Notes: generated by a model not told the origin, from the sequence alone. Counted from the first letter of the stretch, positions 26,085 through 34,963 are shown. The stretch is DNA of 64,000 bases from JACCTH01 sp963761985 (GCA_963761985.1 CAVXIT010000013.1:372001-436000), one strand, 5' to 3'. Numbers and translations: made by a program.

Positions 26085-27100
26085 TGGAGTTCCTTTCCAA
26101 CTTCTGGGTGCAGCTCGTCATCAAATTGCTCATCGCGGCCCTGATCGTGCCGTTGGTCGGAATGGTCATCGGCTTCGCCGAGATGAAGCTGTCCGCCAAG
26201 ATGCAATCCCGGGTTGGGCCTTATTTCGCCGGTGGTCGCTGGGGCTGGGCACAGCTCATCGCCGACGGGGTGAAGTTCTTCCAAAAGGAAGACCTCGTAC
26301 CAGCCGAAGCCGACCGGCCGGTTTACAAATTTGCGCCGGTCCTGGTACTCGTCTCGGCAGTTGCGATCCTCGTGCCCATTCCGCTGGGGCCGTCGGTCGT
26401 CGCCAGCAACCTCGATCTCGGGGTCTTCTATGTCCTGGCGGTGTCGACCTTGTCGACCATCGGGGTACTCATGGCGGGATGGTCGTCAGCCAACAAGTAT
26501 TCGTTGATCGGCGGCCTGCGTGCGGCCGGGCAGCTCATCGCCTACGAGCTGCCGCTCATCCTCGCCGTCGTCGGCGCAGTAATCATGGCCGGGACGATGT
26601 CGCTCACCGGGATCGTCAATGCCCAGGCGACGTGGTTCTCCGAGCACGGCTGGGGCTTGGGGATGCCCTTTGTCCTCGTGCAGTTTGTCGGCTTTGCCGT
26701 GTTCATGATCGCCTCGCTCGCTGAGCTGGCGCGGATTCCGTTCGACATGCCGATCGCGGAGTCCGAACTGGTGATGGGATACGTCACCGAGTACAGCGGC
26801 TTCCGCTTTCTCTTCTTCTTCCTGGCCGAGTTCGCCAACATGTTCTCGCTCTCGGCCATCGCCGCCACTCTCTTCCTCGGCGGATACTGGGCTCCCGGGC
26901 TGAGCGAGCGGATGCTCAACATCCTCGGGCCGGGAATCCTCTTCGCCAAGATCGGCATCCTCGTCTTTCTCATGATCTGGTTCCGCTGGACCTTCCCGCG
27001 CTTCCGGGAGGATCAGCTGCAGACCATTGCCTGGAAGTGGTTGGTTCCGATTTCGCTGGCCAACATCCTCGCCACCGGGGTGATCAAGGTGATCGCCTGA
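26081..27100 (+). CDS. nuoH: NADH-quinone oxidoreductase subunit H
   Basis: 339 aa, eight-helix membrane subunit at the junction with the peripheral arm. Signatures: GFAEMKLSAKMQSRVGP near residues 28-44, ADGVKFFQKEDLVPAEAD, and RIPFDMPIAESELVMGYVTEY, which form part of the quinone chamber. Sits directly after nuoD, with no nuoEFG between. Confidence 0.97.
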   Translation: MMEFLSNFWVQLVIKLLIAALIVPLVGMVIGFAEMKLSAKMQSRVGPYFAGGRWGWAQLIADGVKFFQKEDLVPAEADRPVYKFAPVLVLVSAVAILVPIPLGPSVVASNLDLGVFYVLAVSTLSTIGVLMAGWSSANKYSLIGGLRAAGQLIAYELPLILAVVGAVIMAGTMSLTGIVNAQATWFSEHGWGLGMPFVLVQFVGFAVFMIASLAELARIPFDMPIAESELVMGYVTEYSGFRFLFFFLAEFANMFSLSAIAATLFLGGYWAPGLSERMLNILGPGILFAKIGILVFLMIWFRWTFPRFREDQLQTIAWKWLVPISLANILATGVIKVIA

Positions 27101-27606
27101 TGGCGACGACGAACGGCCTCACGCGGCGTCTGAGCCAGATTCCCGGGATGGGAATGGCGAAAGGGATGGTCGTCACGATGAAGACGATGCTCCGGACGAT
27201 CTTTCTCCCCGGGAAATATCTCAATACGGTGAACTATCCGGTGGTCAAGGAAACTCTGGTCGCCCGCGCCCGCGGGGTGATCGCGCTCGATCAGGAAGCC
27301 TGCACCGTTTGCATGCTCTGCGCCCGCAACTGCCCCGACTGGTGCATCTATATCGAAGGGCACAAAGAGGAGAAGCAACCCGACAAACCGGGTGGCCGGG
27401 TGAAGGTAAGGGCCACGCTCGACCGCTTCGACATCGATTACGCCCTCTGCATGTACTGCGGGATTTGCGTCGAGGTTTGCCCCTTTGACGCTCTCTTCTG
27501 GTCCCCGGAATACGAGTACTCCGAGCACGCGATGGGCGACATGATGCACGACATGGACAAGCTGCAGGATTGGATGACAACCGTCCCGCCGCCACCGGAG
27601 ACCTGA
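27100..27606 (+). CDS. nuoI: NADH-quinone oxidoreductase subunit I
   Basis: 168 aa ferredoxin-like subunit with two [4Fe-4S] clusters (N6a, N6b). Cys motifs CTVCMLCARNCPDWC and CMYCGICVEVCPFDA are intact. Start chosen at the ATG overlapping the nuoH stop by one base; an upstream start would lie inside nuoH. The C-terminus has a Met/Asp-rich tail. Confidence 0.96.
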   Translation: MATTNGLTRRLSQIPGMGMAKGMVVTMKTMLRTIFLPGKYLNTVNYPVVKETLVARARGVIALDQEACTVCMLCARNCPDWCIYIEGHKEEKQPDKPGGRVKVRATLDRFDIDYALCMYCGICVEVCPFDALFWSPEYEYSEHAMGDMMHDMDKLQDWMTTVPPPPET

Positions 27607-28157
27607 TGCAGATCGGTGACTGGATCAGCCATCCGGTGAATTGGGTTTACACCCTGCTGGCCCTGGCCCTGGTCTACTCGGGCATCAGGGTGGTCACGTC
27701 GCAGAACGTGATCAGAGCCGCGCTGTTTCTGGTCGGCGCGCTCGGTTCTACTGCAGGTCTGTTTGTTCTGCTCTCGGCGGAATTTGTCGCACTGACTCTG
27801 GTATTGGTTTACATCGGCGCAGTAATCGTGCTCTTCCTCTTCGGGATCATGATCACGCGAGCCCCCTTGGGGCGCGATGTCGCCCTCGACCATCCGAGTC
27901 GAGCTGTCGGAGCGGCCGTTGCCATCGCGCTTTTCGGCTTCCTCTCCTGGGGCTCAATCCAGGCCTTCGGCTCCGCTCAGGTTTCCGGGGTCGGGGACGC
28001 CACTTCGACCGCGGTGCTCGGTGAGGCGCTGCTGGGACGTTTCGTCGTCCCCTTCGAGGTCGTGTCTTTCCTTCTGCTGGCCGCGCTGATTGGCGGCATC
28101 ACCCTGGCGCGCAAAGACCTCTCGCCGGCCGAAGAGGAAGCGAGCGAGGCCACCTGA
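27606..28157 (+). CDS. nuoJ: NADH-quinone oxidoreductase subunit J
   Basis: 183 aa, five membrane helices. GLFVLLSAEFVALTLVLVYIGAVIVLFLFGIMI (in parts: LVYIGAVIVLFLF) contains the pi-bulge helix typical of NuoJ. Start at the ATG overlapping the nuoI stop by one base; the stop overlaps nuoK likewise. Confidence 0.94.
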   Translation: MQIGDWISHPVNWVYTLLALALVYSGIRVVTSQNVIRAALFLVGALGSTAGLFVLLSAEFVALTLVLVYIGAVIVLFLFGIMITRAPLGRDVALDHPSRAVGAAVAIALFGFLSWGSIQAFGSAQVSGVGDATSTAVLGEALLGRFVVPFEVVSFLLLAALIGGITLARKDLSPAEEEASEAT

Positions 28158-28462
28158 TGCTGGTCAACCAGTTCCTTCTGCTCGCCGCTTTCCTCTTCTC
28201 ACTTGGTGTTTACGGACTGATCGTCCGTCGCAACGCGGTGATGGTGCTGCTGGCGGTGGAGTTGATGCTCAACGCGGTCAACATCAACCTGATCGCCTTC
28301 GAGTCCTATCTGCAAACGCCCCAGGCAGTCGGACAGGTCTTCTCGATCTTCGTGATCACCGTGGCCGCCGCTGAAGTGGGAATCGGCCTGGCGATTGTGT
28401 TGATGATCTTCCGCAATCGCGCCTCAGCGAACGTGGACGACTTCAACCTGATGCGCTACTAA
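28157..28462 (+). CDS. nuoK: NADH-quinone oxidoreductase subunit K
   Basis: 101 aa, three helices. VELMLNAVNINLIAF with its membrane Glu and VAAAEVGIGLAIVL with a second Glu match the proton-channel Glu pair of NuoK. Last gene of the first block; a complex inverted-repeat region follows. Confidence 0.96.
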   Translation: MLVNQFLLLAAFLFSLGVYGLIVRRNAVMVLLAVELMLNAVNINLIAFESYLQTPQAVGQVFSIFVITVAAAEVGIGLAIVLMIFRNRASANVDDFNLMRY

Positions 28463-28473
28463 ACCAAACCTAA

Positions 28474-28532
28474 GGCCCAAATCAATTACTTGGGCCGTGA
28501 AATTCACGGCCCAAGTCCGTCAATTTGGGCCC
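28474..28532. terminator. nested inverted-repeat array between nuoK and the TMEM175 gene
   Basis: Four alternating copies of GGCCCAA/TTGGGCC lie in 59 bases. The central part (28489-28515) is a perfect palindrome with 13-base arms around one A. The first and second copies (28474-28480, 28490-28496) and the third and fourth (28508-28514, 28525-28531) can pair as alternative hairpins. It lies between two convergent genes, so a bidirectional terminator is the simplest reading; no long T-run is present. Confidence 0.6.
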
Positions 28533-28551
28533 GCGGTTTCGTTCAGAACTT

Positions 28552-29121
28552 CTAAGACACGCGAGTGAAGCGGCGGTCGGGGATAAGCCAAATCAGGGCC
28601 ACTATGACGTAGAGGGCGAAGGCGAGGGCGGGGCTGACGAACGCCATCGCGATGGCCACTGCGTAGATCAAATTCGACAGCCAGCCTTTGCGGTCGGTGC
28701 CGACCGCTCGAGCGACGAGCGAGTCGGGGCCTTCACAGCGGATGAGGGCACGGGTGAGGAGGAAGTAGCACGCCCCGGCCAGAAACAGGACTGTGCCGAA
28801 GGCGGCCACCGGCAAGGGGGTGAAGCCGGCCTGAGCGAACCACCTGACTACGAAAGGGAAAAGCGACAAGAAGAACAGCAGGGACAAATTCGCCCAGAGG
28901 ACGGCGCCGTCGATCTTCCTCACCGAGTGCATGAGATTGTGATGGTTATTCCAGTAGATGCCGACATGGAGGAAGGTGAAGGCATAGGCGCCTAGGAGTG
29001 GGAGGCTCTCCACCAGGCCTGAGAAGCCTTCAGTCTCGGGGACGTGCAACTCGAGCACGATGATGGTGATGACGATCGCCAGAACGCCATCTGTGATGGT
29101 TTCGAGCCGGTTTTTGGTCAA
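28552..29121 (-). CDS. TMEM175-family (DUF1211) potassium channel-like protein
   Basis: 189 aa, six membrane helices, one TMEM175 domain. The first helix has RLETITDGVLAIVITIIVLEL, close to the family pattern R-x-x-x-F-S-D-x-x-x-A-I, with I-T-D in place of F-S-D. Bacterial members form tetrameric K+-permeable channels. TTG start at 29121. It lies antisense between nuoK and nuoL and so splits the complex I operon. Confidence 0.85.
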   Translation of the reverse strand: MTKNRLETITDGVLAIVITIIVLELHVPETEGFSGLVESLPLLGAYAFTFLHVGIYWNNHHNLMHSVRKIDGAVLWANLSLLFFLSLFPFVVRWFAQAGFTPLPVAAFGTVLFLAGACYFLLTRALIRCEGPDSLVARAVGTDRKGWLSNLIYAVAIAMAFVSPALAFALYVIVALIWLIPDRRFTRVS

Positions 29122-29146
29122 GGGCTTCCCGGGTAGAGCGCCTCTT

Positions 29147-29152
29147 TATACT
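29147..29152 (+). promoter_or_regulatory. -10 hexamer of the nuoLMN operon
   Basis: TATACT, 29 bases before the nuoL GTG, identical to the nuoA -10 including the following CGC. It gives nuoLMN a separate promoter, needed because an antisense gene interrupts the operon. Confidence 0.45.
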
Positions 29153-29181
29153 CGCCAATCGGTGACTCAGAGACCCTGCCA

Positions 29182-31221
29182 GTGTTAGCCGCGCTCGGAC
29201 TCCTCGTGGCCTCGGTCACCGAGGAAGCCCACGAGCTTTCCGAAGCGGGGGTTTTGGCGCAGTTCGCGGGGATCCTCATGGTGCTGCCCTTCGTCGCCAT
29301 GCTCCTGATCATCTTCTTCGGCAGTCGCATGAAGTACGACGGCGCCGAATTTGCGATCGGGGCGATGGCGATCAACTGGCTCTACGCCGTGACTCTGTTT
29401 GTGCAGAACATCGCAGGTTCGGCTCCGAGCGAGTACGCCTACGAGATCGCGAATGTCGGCCAGGTAGCGGGCCACGACCTGATCTTCGAACTCGGGTGGG
29501 TGGTTGACGGCCTCTCGACGATGATGTTCGTTGTCGTCACCACGGTCTCCTTGTTGGTCTTCATTTATGCCGTCGGCTACATGAAAGGCGACGTCCGGGT
29601 CCCCAACTTCTTCGCCAACCTCTCCCTCTTCGCCGGTTCGATGCTGGTCCTTGTCGCGGCTCCCAATCTCGTTCAGCTGATCATCGGTTGGGAGGGAGTG
29701 GGCGTCGCCTCCTACTTGCTGATCGGCCACTACTGGGAGAAGCACGAGAACTCTTCCGCCGCGATGAAGGCCTTCTATGTCAATCGGACTGCCGACGTCG
29801 GCCTCACCCTCGGAACGGTGATCCTCGGTATCACTCTCGGGACGTTCCGCTTCACCGAGATATTCGAGGCGGCTGAAGCGCATTTGCCGGCTCTCACCGG
29901 AGTCGCGGTCGCCGCCGGATTGCTGATCTTCTTCGGGGCGATGGGAAAGTCGGCCCAGTTTCCGCTCCATGTCTGGCTGCCTGACGCAATGGCCGGCCCC
30001 ACCCCGGTTTCGGCTCTCATGCACGCCGCCACCATGGTCACAGCCGGTGTCTATCTCGTGGCCCGAATGTTCCCGTTCTACGAGGACATCGCGGCCGAGG
30101 CGCGGACCTGGATCCTCTGGATCGGCGCCATCACCCTCTTTGTCACGGGACTGCTGGCATTGGTGCAGAACGACATCAAGCGTGTGCTCGCCTACTCGAC
30201 TGTGAGCCAGCTTGGCTACATGATGGCGGCGCTCGGCGCCGGTGGTTATACCGCCGGTCTCTTCCACCTCTGGACCCACGCCTTCTTCAAGGCGTTGCTC
30301 TTCCTCGGCGCTGGTTCGGTGATCCACGCCGTTCATTCCAACTACATGAGCGACATGGGCGGTCTCCGGAAGGCGATGCCGACTACTTATCGAACGTTCG
30401 TGCTCGGCGCGTTGGCTCTGGCCGGCATTCCACCTTTGGCCGGGTTCTTCTCCAAGGATGAAATCCTCGCCACTTTCAACCATGATGGCGCCACCGCGGT
30501 GATGTGGCTCGGAATCGTGGCCGCATTCGTCACCGCCTTCTACACCTTCCGGATGGTCTTCCTCACTTTCCACGGTCCCTATCGAGGCCATGGACATCCG
30601 CACGAGTCACCAAGGGTGATGACCATTCCGCTCGTCGCCCTGGCGGTGGGAGCAGTGGCCGCGGGATGGGTGAATATTCCCGGCGTATTCACCGGTTTCC
30701 ATCATTGGGTCGAAAACCGGGCCGTCTTTGTGGCGGAGGAAGCTGCTACCGGGTTTGATCTCGTTGCGCTCATTCCCGGCGTGATTGCCGGCGTCCTCGG
30801 CATCGCCCTCGCTTACCTGATCTTCAATCCGGATCGACAGAGCCAGGCCGAGCGAGATCGCCTGGAAATTCCGGTGTTCTACCCGTTGCTACGGCGCAAG
30901 TACTTTCTTGATGACCTGTACTGGTACGGCGTCGTTTCCCCGATCAAAGGACCGATTGCGCGCGGCATCAACTGGATCAACACGTATGTGATCGACGGGA
31001 TCGTCAACGGGGTAGCCGGGGTTTCGTTCTTCCTCGCTCAGTTCGTCTATAAGGGACTCGATCAGCGTGGAATCGACGGGTTGATTGGGGGAGTGTCGGC
31101 GGCCACCGATGCGGCCGGCACTTCGCTGCGCAAGTTGCAAACGGGTCGGGTGCAGAACTACGCCACCGGGTTTGTGCTCGGAGCTTTGGTCTTGGTGGCG
31201 GCGATCGCGGTCTTTCGATAG
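29182..31221 (+). CDS. nuoL: NADH-quinone oxidoreductase subunit L
   Basis: 679 aa, the largest antiporter-like subunit, with the long lateral helix region at the C-terminus. Signatures: IIGWEGVGVASYLLIG, FPLHVWLPDAMAGPTPVSALMHAATMV (in parts: HVWLPDAMAGPTPVSALMHA) and VLAYSTVSQLGYMMAALG near residue 334. GTG start; the N-terminus has an unusual extra stretch (VTEEAHELSEAG) before the first pumping-domain helix. A 472-codon minus-strand frame across this gene is only its shadow. Confidence 0.96.
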   Translation: MLAALGLLVASVTEEAHELSEAGVLAQFAGILMVLPFVAMLLIIFFGSRMKYDGAEFAIGAMAINWLYAVTLFVQNIAGSAPSEYAYEIANVGQVAGHDLIFELGWVVDGLSTMMFVVVTTVSLLVFIYAVGYMKGDVRVPNFFANLSLFAGSMLVLVAAPNLVQLIIGWEGVGVASYLLIGHYWEKHENSSAAMKAFYVNRTADVGLTLGTVILGITLGTFRFTEIFEAAEAHLPALTGVAVAAGLLIFFGAMGKSAQFPLHVWLPDAMAGPTPVSALMHAATMVTAGVYLVARMFPFYEDIAAEARTWILWIGAITLFVTGLLALVQNDIKRVLAYSTVSQLGYMMAALGAGGYTAGLFHLWTHAFFKALLFLGAGSVIHAVHSNYMSDMGGLRKAMPTTYRTFVLGALALAGIPPLAGFFSKDEILATFNHDGATAVMWLGIVAAFVTAFYTFRMVFLTFHGPYRGHGHPHESPRVMTIPLVALAVGAVAAGWVNIPGVFTGFHHWVENRAVFVAEEAATGFDLVALIPGVIAGVLGIALAYLIFNPDRQSQAERDRLEIPVFYPLLRRKYFLDDLYWYGVVSPIKGPIARGINWINTYVIDGIVNGVAGVSFFLAQFVYKGLDQRGIDGLIGGVSAATDAAGTSLRKLQTGRVQNYATGFVLGALVLVAAIAVFR

Positions 31222-31235
31222 GAGAGGGATAGACA

Positions 31236-32849
31236 ATGGAACTGTTCGATCAGTGGGGACTGACCCTGGTGATCTTCCTGCCGGTGCTGGGGGCGGTGCT
31301 GCTGGCTGCGATCCCACGGTCCCAAGAGGAGAACATCAAGCGACTTGGCCTGTTGGTCACCGCCGGCACGTTCCTGCTCTCCCTCGCACTCCTGATCAGG
31401 TTCGATTTCGGTCGGGCGGCGGAATTCCAGTTCGAGGTCAACGCGTCCTGGATCTCAGCGATCAACGCCAACTACCACGTTGGCCTTGATGGGATCAGCC
31501 TTCCATTACTCATCCTCTCGACCCTCATCACCGTGCTGTGTGTCGTCTACTCGTGGAACCACTGGGAGGAACCGCACAACCCGAAGGCTTTTCTCATCCT
31601 CATGTTGATACTCGAGACGGGGATGAACGGCACCTTTGCCGCCCTCGATCTCGTTTTGTTCTTCATCTTCTTTGAAATCGTCCTGCTTCCGATGTACTTC
31701 ATGATCGGAATCTGGGGCGACAAAACGGCGCGCAAGATCCCCGGTTTTGCCCGTGAGACCGAGACCCGCCTATACGCCGCGATCAAGTTCTTCCTCTTCA
31801 CGTTGTTCGGGTCGGCCTTCATGTTGTTGGGATTTCTCGCCCTCTACTTCCGGTCCGGGGTGGTGGGAAGAACATTCGACATTCCTGAGTTGATCAGGAT
31901 CGCCTCCGAGACACCCGAGGTATTCGCCGGACGGTTTGGCTGGCTCGTGTTCGGGGCGATGTTCCTGGGCTTTGCGGTCAAGGTGCCAATGTGGCCGCTC
32001 CACACCTGGTTGCCTGACGCCCATACGGCGGCGCCGACCGTTGGCTCAGTGTTGCTGGCGGCGATCCTCCTGAAGCTCGGGTCGTACGGCTTCATCCGGA
32101 TCGCCATTCCGATCCTTCCCGACGCTGCTCGCGACTGGGCACCAGCAATCGCCATCCTGGCCGTGATCGGGATCATCTATGGCTCGCTGGCCTGCCTCGC
32201 CCAAACCGACATGAAACGGCTGATCGCTTTCTCCTCGGTCGGGCACATGGGGTTCGTGATGCTGGGCATCGCCAGCCTCACCGACATCGGGATCAACGCC
32301 GCCGTCATCGGCATGGTCGCCCACGGTCTCATCACCGGGCTCCTCTTCTTTCTTGCCGGCTCGATCTCGCATCGGTACCACACCAGGGAGATGGCCCGAC
32401 TTGGAGGCAACATGAAGCTGATGCCGATCCTCGGCGGCATCCTCGCATTCACCGCCTTCGCCTCTTTGGGGTTGCCCGGACTCGCCGGTTTCTGGGGAGA
32501 ATTCATGTCCCTGCTCGGTGCCTACAACCCGGCGAGCGGGTTGTCGCTCACCGTGTTCCGCACAGCGATGGTCCTCGGGGCGATCGGGACGGTGCTGACC
32601 GCCGGCTACATGCTGTGGATGTTGCAGAAGGTCAATCTCGGTGAGCCCAACCCGGAGTGGAACGACCACAACTTCCATGACGTCGACCGTTTCGAGCTTG
32701 CGGCATGGGTGCCGATCATCATCCTGATCGTCGTGGTGGGGCTGTATCCGCGGGTAATTTTCGGCGCCTCCACCGACGCCGTGGTCCAACTTGTCGGCAA
32801 TGCCTTCGGGACAAACCCCACCGCCGGGTTGCCCGTGTCGGGAGGCTGA
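31236..32849 (+). CDS. nuoM: NADH-quinone oxidoreductase subunit M, copy 2
   Basis: 537 aa antiporter-like subunit. Seen: LPMYFMIGIWG near residue 150, MWPLHTWLPDAHTAAPT, and LIAFSSVGHMGFVMLG near 328. It has a good AGGAGAGGG ribosome site just before the ATG, unusual here. Compared with the copy at the window start it has a 13-residue insert (DKTARKIPGFARE) after the GIWG motif. Three bases separate it from nuoN. Confidence 0.96.
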   Translation: MELFDQWGLTLVIFLPVLGAVLLAAIPRSQEENIKRLGLLVTAGTFLLSLALLIRFDFGRAAEFQFEVNASWISAINANYHVGLDGISLPLLILSTLITVLCVVYSWNHWEEPHNPKAFLILMLILETGMNGTFAALDLVLFFIFFEIVLLPMYFMIGIWGDKTARKIPGFARETETRLYAAIKFFLFTLFGSAFMLLGFLALYFRSGVVGRTFDIPELIRIASETPEVFAGRFGWLVFGAMFLGFAVKVPMWPLHTWLPDAHTAAPTVGSVLLAAILLKLGSYGFIRIAIPILPDAARDWAPAIAILAVIGIIYGSLACLAQTDMKRLIAFSSVGHMGFVMLGIASLTDIGINAAVIGMVAHGLITGLLFFLAGSISHRYHTREMARLGGNMKLMPILGGILAFTAFASLGLPGLAGFWGEFMSLLGAYNPASGLSLTVFRTAMVLGAIGTVLTAGYMLWMLQKVNLGEPNPEWNDHNFHDVDRFELAAWVPIIILIVVVGLYPRVIFGASTDAVVQLVGNAFGTNPTAGLPVSGG

Positions 32850-32852
32850 TCA

Positions 32853-34349
32853 GTGGGATTCGAGATCGACTATCTCGCCCTGGCCCCGGAATTGGTGCTG
32901 GTGGGAACGATCGTCGCGGTTCTGCTGCTCGATCTCGTGCTACCCAGGTCGGCGAAGTACCTGACTGCGATCCTCTCTGTCCTCGGAGTTTCGCTGGCGG
33001 CGTTGCCGCTGCTGGTCATGGCTGTCGACGGAACAACCCGTTCGATGTTCGACGGTTCGTACGTCGTGGATGTCTTCGCCCTCGTGTTGAAAGGCCTCTT
33101 CATTGTTTCCGCGTATCTGGTGCTGTTGATGTCGGTCTCCTACATCGAGGGCGAGCGCTATTACCAGGGCGAGTACTACTTCCTGATCCTCTGTTCGCTT
33201 TTGGGCTCCTTGGTGATGGCGTCTTCGCGGGACCTAATTGTTCTCTTCATTGGCCTTGAGTTGACGACGGCGCCGCTCTTCATGCTCGCCGGCTGGCGGA
33301 AAGGCGACCTGAAGTCGAACGAGGCCTCCCTCAAGTACTACATCCTGGGCGTGCTTTCCACCGCGCTGATGGTCTACGGGATGTCGCTTATCTACGGTCT
33401 CACCGGGGAGGTCAGCTTTGCGGGAATCAAAGCCTCCACTTCGAGTCCGGCGCTGGTGGGGGGTGACACCGCCCTTGGTCTCGCCATTCTCCTGATCATG
33501 GTTGGCTTCGGGTTCAAGGTTTCGGCGGTGCCGTTCCACGCCTGGGCTCCCGATACCTACGAAGGGGCGCCAACGCCGGTCACGGCTTATCTGTCGGTCA
33601 ATTCCAAAGCCGCCGGTTTCGTCGGGATGTTGATCATCCTCTACCTGGCCCTGCCGTGGGCATCCGATATTTGGGCGCCGGCTCTCTGGATCATGGCGGC
33701 AGCTTCGATGACTGTTGGCAATCTTGCTGCACTTCGGCAGAACAACATTGTCCGCCTGCTCGCCTACTCCTCGATCGCCCAGGCCGGCTTCATGTTGGTT
33801 CCCTTCGCGGCCGCCGCGGTCGCCGGCGCCGATCTCGTCGAAGCCTTCTCGGCCACGGTGATCTACCTGGTGATTTACTCGATCATGAACCTCGGAGCGT
33901 TCGCCGTGGTGATCGCCGGGGCTCGCAAGACCGGAACGGGTGAGATCAGCGGCTGGGCCGGCCTCGGGTCCTACGACGGACGCCTTGGCGTGCTCGCGGC
34001 GTTGTTCTTCTTCTCTCTGGCCGGTATCCCACCCCTAGCCGGTTGGTTTGCGAAATTCGTGATGTTCCGATCGGTCATGATCGCGGGCGGCACCTCGACC
34101 GTGGTTCTGGCGGTGATCGCCGCAGTAAATAGCGTGATCGCTCTCTACTACTACGCCCGGGTCATCAAGGCCATCTGGCTCGACGAAGCTCCGGCCGAGG
34201 CCCACGTCGACGCCGACCGCGCGGACATTCCGGCAGGGTCGCTGCGCCTCGCCCTGCTGATCGCATCGGCTCTGACCGTTGCCGTCGGGATCTACCCGAC
34301 GCTGGCGTCAGTATTTGGCGACGCTTCCCGGGTTCTCGCCGCCGGCTAA
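32853..34349 (+). CDS. nuoN: NADH-quinone oxidoreductase subunit N, copy 2
   Basis: 498 aa antiporter-like subunit. Seen: VPFHAWAPDTYEGAPTPVTA and LLAYSSIAQAGFML (about residue 305). GTG start. Last gene of the complex I region; the minus-strand GNAT gene ends 15 bases further on. Confidence 0.96.
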   Translation: MGFEIDYLALAPELVLVGTIVAVLLLDLVLPRSAKYLTAILSVLGVSLAALPLLVMAVDGTTRSMFDGSYVVDVFALVLKGLFIVSAYLVLLMSVSYIEGERYYQGEYYFLILCSLLGSLVMASSRDLIVLFIGLELTTAPLFMLAGWRKGDLKSNEASLKYYILGVLSTALMVYGMSLIYGLTGEVSFAGIKASTSSPALVGGDTALGLAILLIMVGFGFKVSAVPFHAWAPDTYEGAPTPVTAYLSVNSKAAGFVGMLIILYLALPWASDIWAPALWIMAAASMTVGNLAALRQNNIVRLLAYSSIAQAGFMLVPFAAAAVAGADLVEAFSATVIYLVIYSIMNLGAFAVVIAGARKTGTGEISGWAGLGSYDGRLGVLAALFFFSLAGIPPLAGWFAKFVMFRSVMIAGGTSTVVLAVIAAVNSVIALYYYARVIKAIWLDEAPAEAHVDADRADIPAGSLRLALLIASALTVAVGIYPTLASVFGDASRVLAAG

Positions 34350-34364
34350 CCGTCGCCGGGGCGG

Positions 34365-34937
34365 CTAGCCGGTATCACTTGATCTGTTCTCAAACTCGTG
34401 GTCCAACAGCGAATAAAGCAGGTGGTCGATCCAGCGGCCCCGGATCAGAAGTTCCTCGCGCAACACGCCCTCCTGAGAAAAGCCAAGCTTCTCCGCAACG
34501 CGTTTGGAGGCTTGATTCCCAACCGCGATTCGCAAGGTGATCTTGTGAAAGCCAAGGTCTTCGAACCCGACTTTCATGATGGCCCGGGTGGCCTCGGCGG
34601 CCAGGCCCTGGCCGGTGTCTTCAGTCCTGATCCAGTAGCCGATCTCGCCGGTCCGCGTTAGGCGTGATACCTGCCAGGTGGAGATGTTGCCGAGATGTCG
34701 ACGTGGATCAGTTCGGCGCCGGATAGCCCAGTCGTAAGCCTTGGCCTCTTTCCAAGCTTCGATGCTGTCACGTATGTAGATGGAGGCGTCTTCCTTGCGG
34801 TAACCGGGATGTGCCCACGGCAGCCACTCGTTGAGAGCCGGGAGCGAGGCAAGCACGGCTTCGGTCATCGCCGAGATGTCGCGACGTGTAAACCGGCGCA
34901 ATACGAGTCGTTCGGTCTGAATGCGTTCGGAAGGCAC
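34365..34937 (-). CDS. GNAT N-acetyltransferase, RimJ/RimL type
   Basis: 190 aa. Acetyl-CoA-binding region TGQGLAAEATRAIMKVGFEDLGFHKITLRI (Q/R-x-x-G-x-A form), followed by NQASKRVAEKLGFSQEGVLRE, is typical of ribosomal-protein or general protein acetyltransferases. GTG start at 34937 preferred, because an upstream start would run through the promoter of the divergent Nudix gene and the family begins at IQTERLVLRRF. It lies 8 bases after a minus-strand TAGGCT. Confidence 0.88.
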   Translation of the reverse strand: MPSERIQTERLVLRRFTRRDISAMTEAVLASLPALNEWLPWAHPGYRKEDASIYIRDSIEAWKEAKAYDWAIRRRTDPRRHLGNISTWQVSRLTRTGEIGYWIRTEDTGQGLAAEATRAIMKVGFEDLGFHKITLRIAVGNQASKRVAEKLGFSQEGVLREELLIRGRWIDHLLYSLLDHEFENRSSDTG

Positions 34938-34945
34938 GAGTGGAG

Positions 34946-34951
34946 AGCCTA
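34946..34951 (-). promoter_or_regulatory. minus-strand -10 hexamer of the GNAT gene
   Basis: TAGGCT on the minus strand, 8 bases before the GTG at 34937: leaderless. It abuts the plus-strand -10 at 34952 with no base between. Confidence 0.5.
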
Positions 34952-34957
34952 TAACCT
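34952..34957 (+). promoter_or_regulatory. -10 hexamer of the Nudix gene
   Basis: TAACCT, six bases, then GTG at 34964: leaderless and back-to-back with the GNAT -10. Confidence 0.5.
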
Positions 34958-34963
34958 CAGCCA

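Noticed and set aside
29185..30603. 472-codon minus-strand open frame across nuoL
   Set aside because: Composition is dominated by His, Glu, Asp and Gly, as expected of the antisense of a membrane protein; nuoL itself is fully conserved, and no start or promoter supports the other strand.
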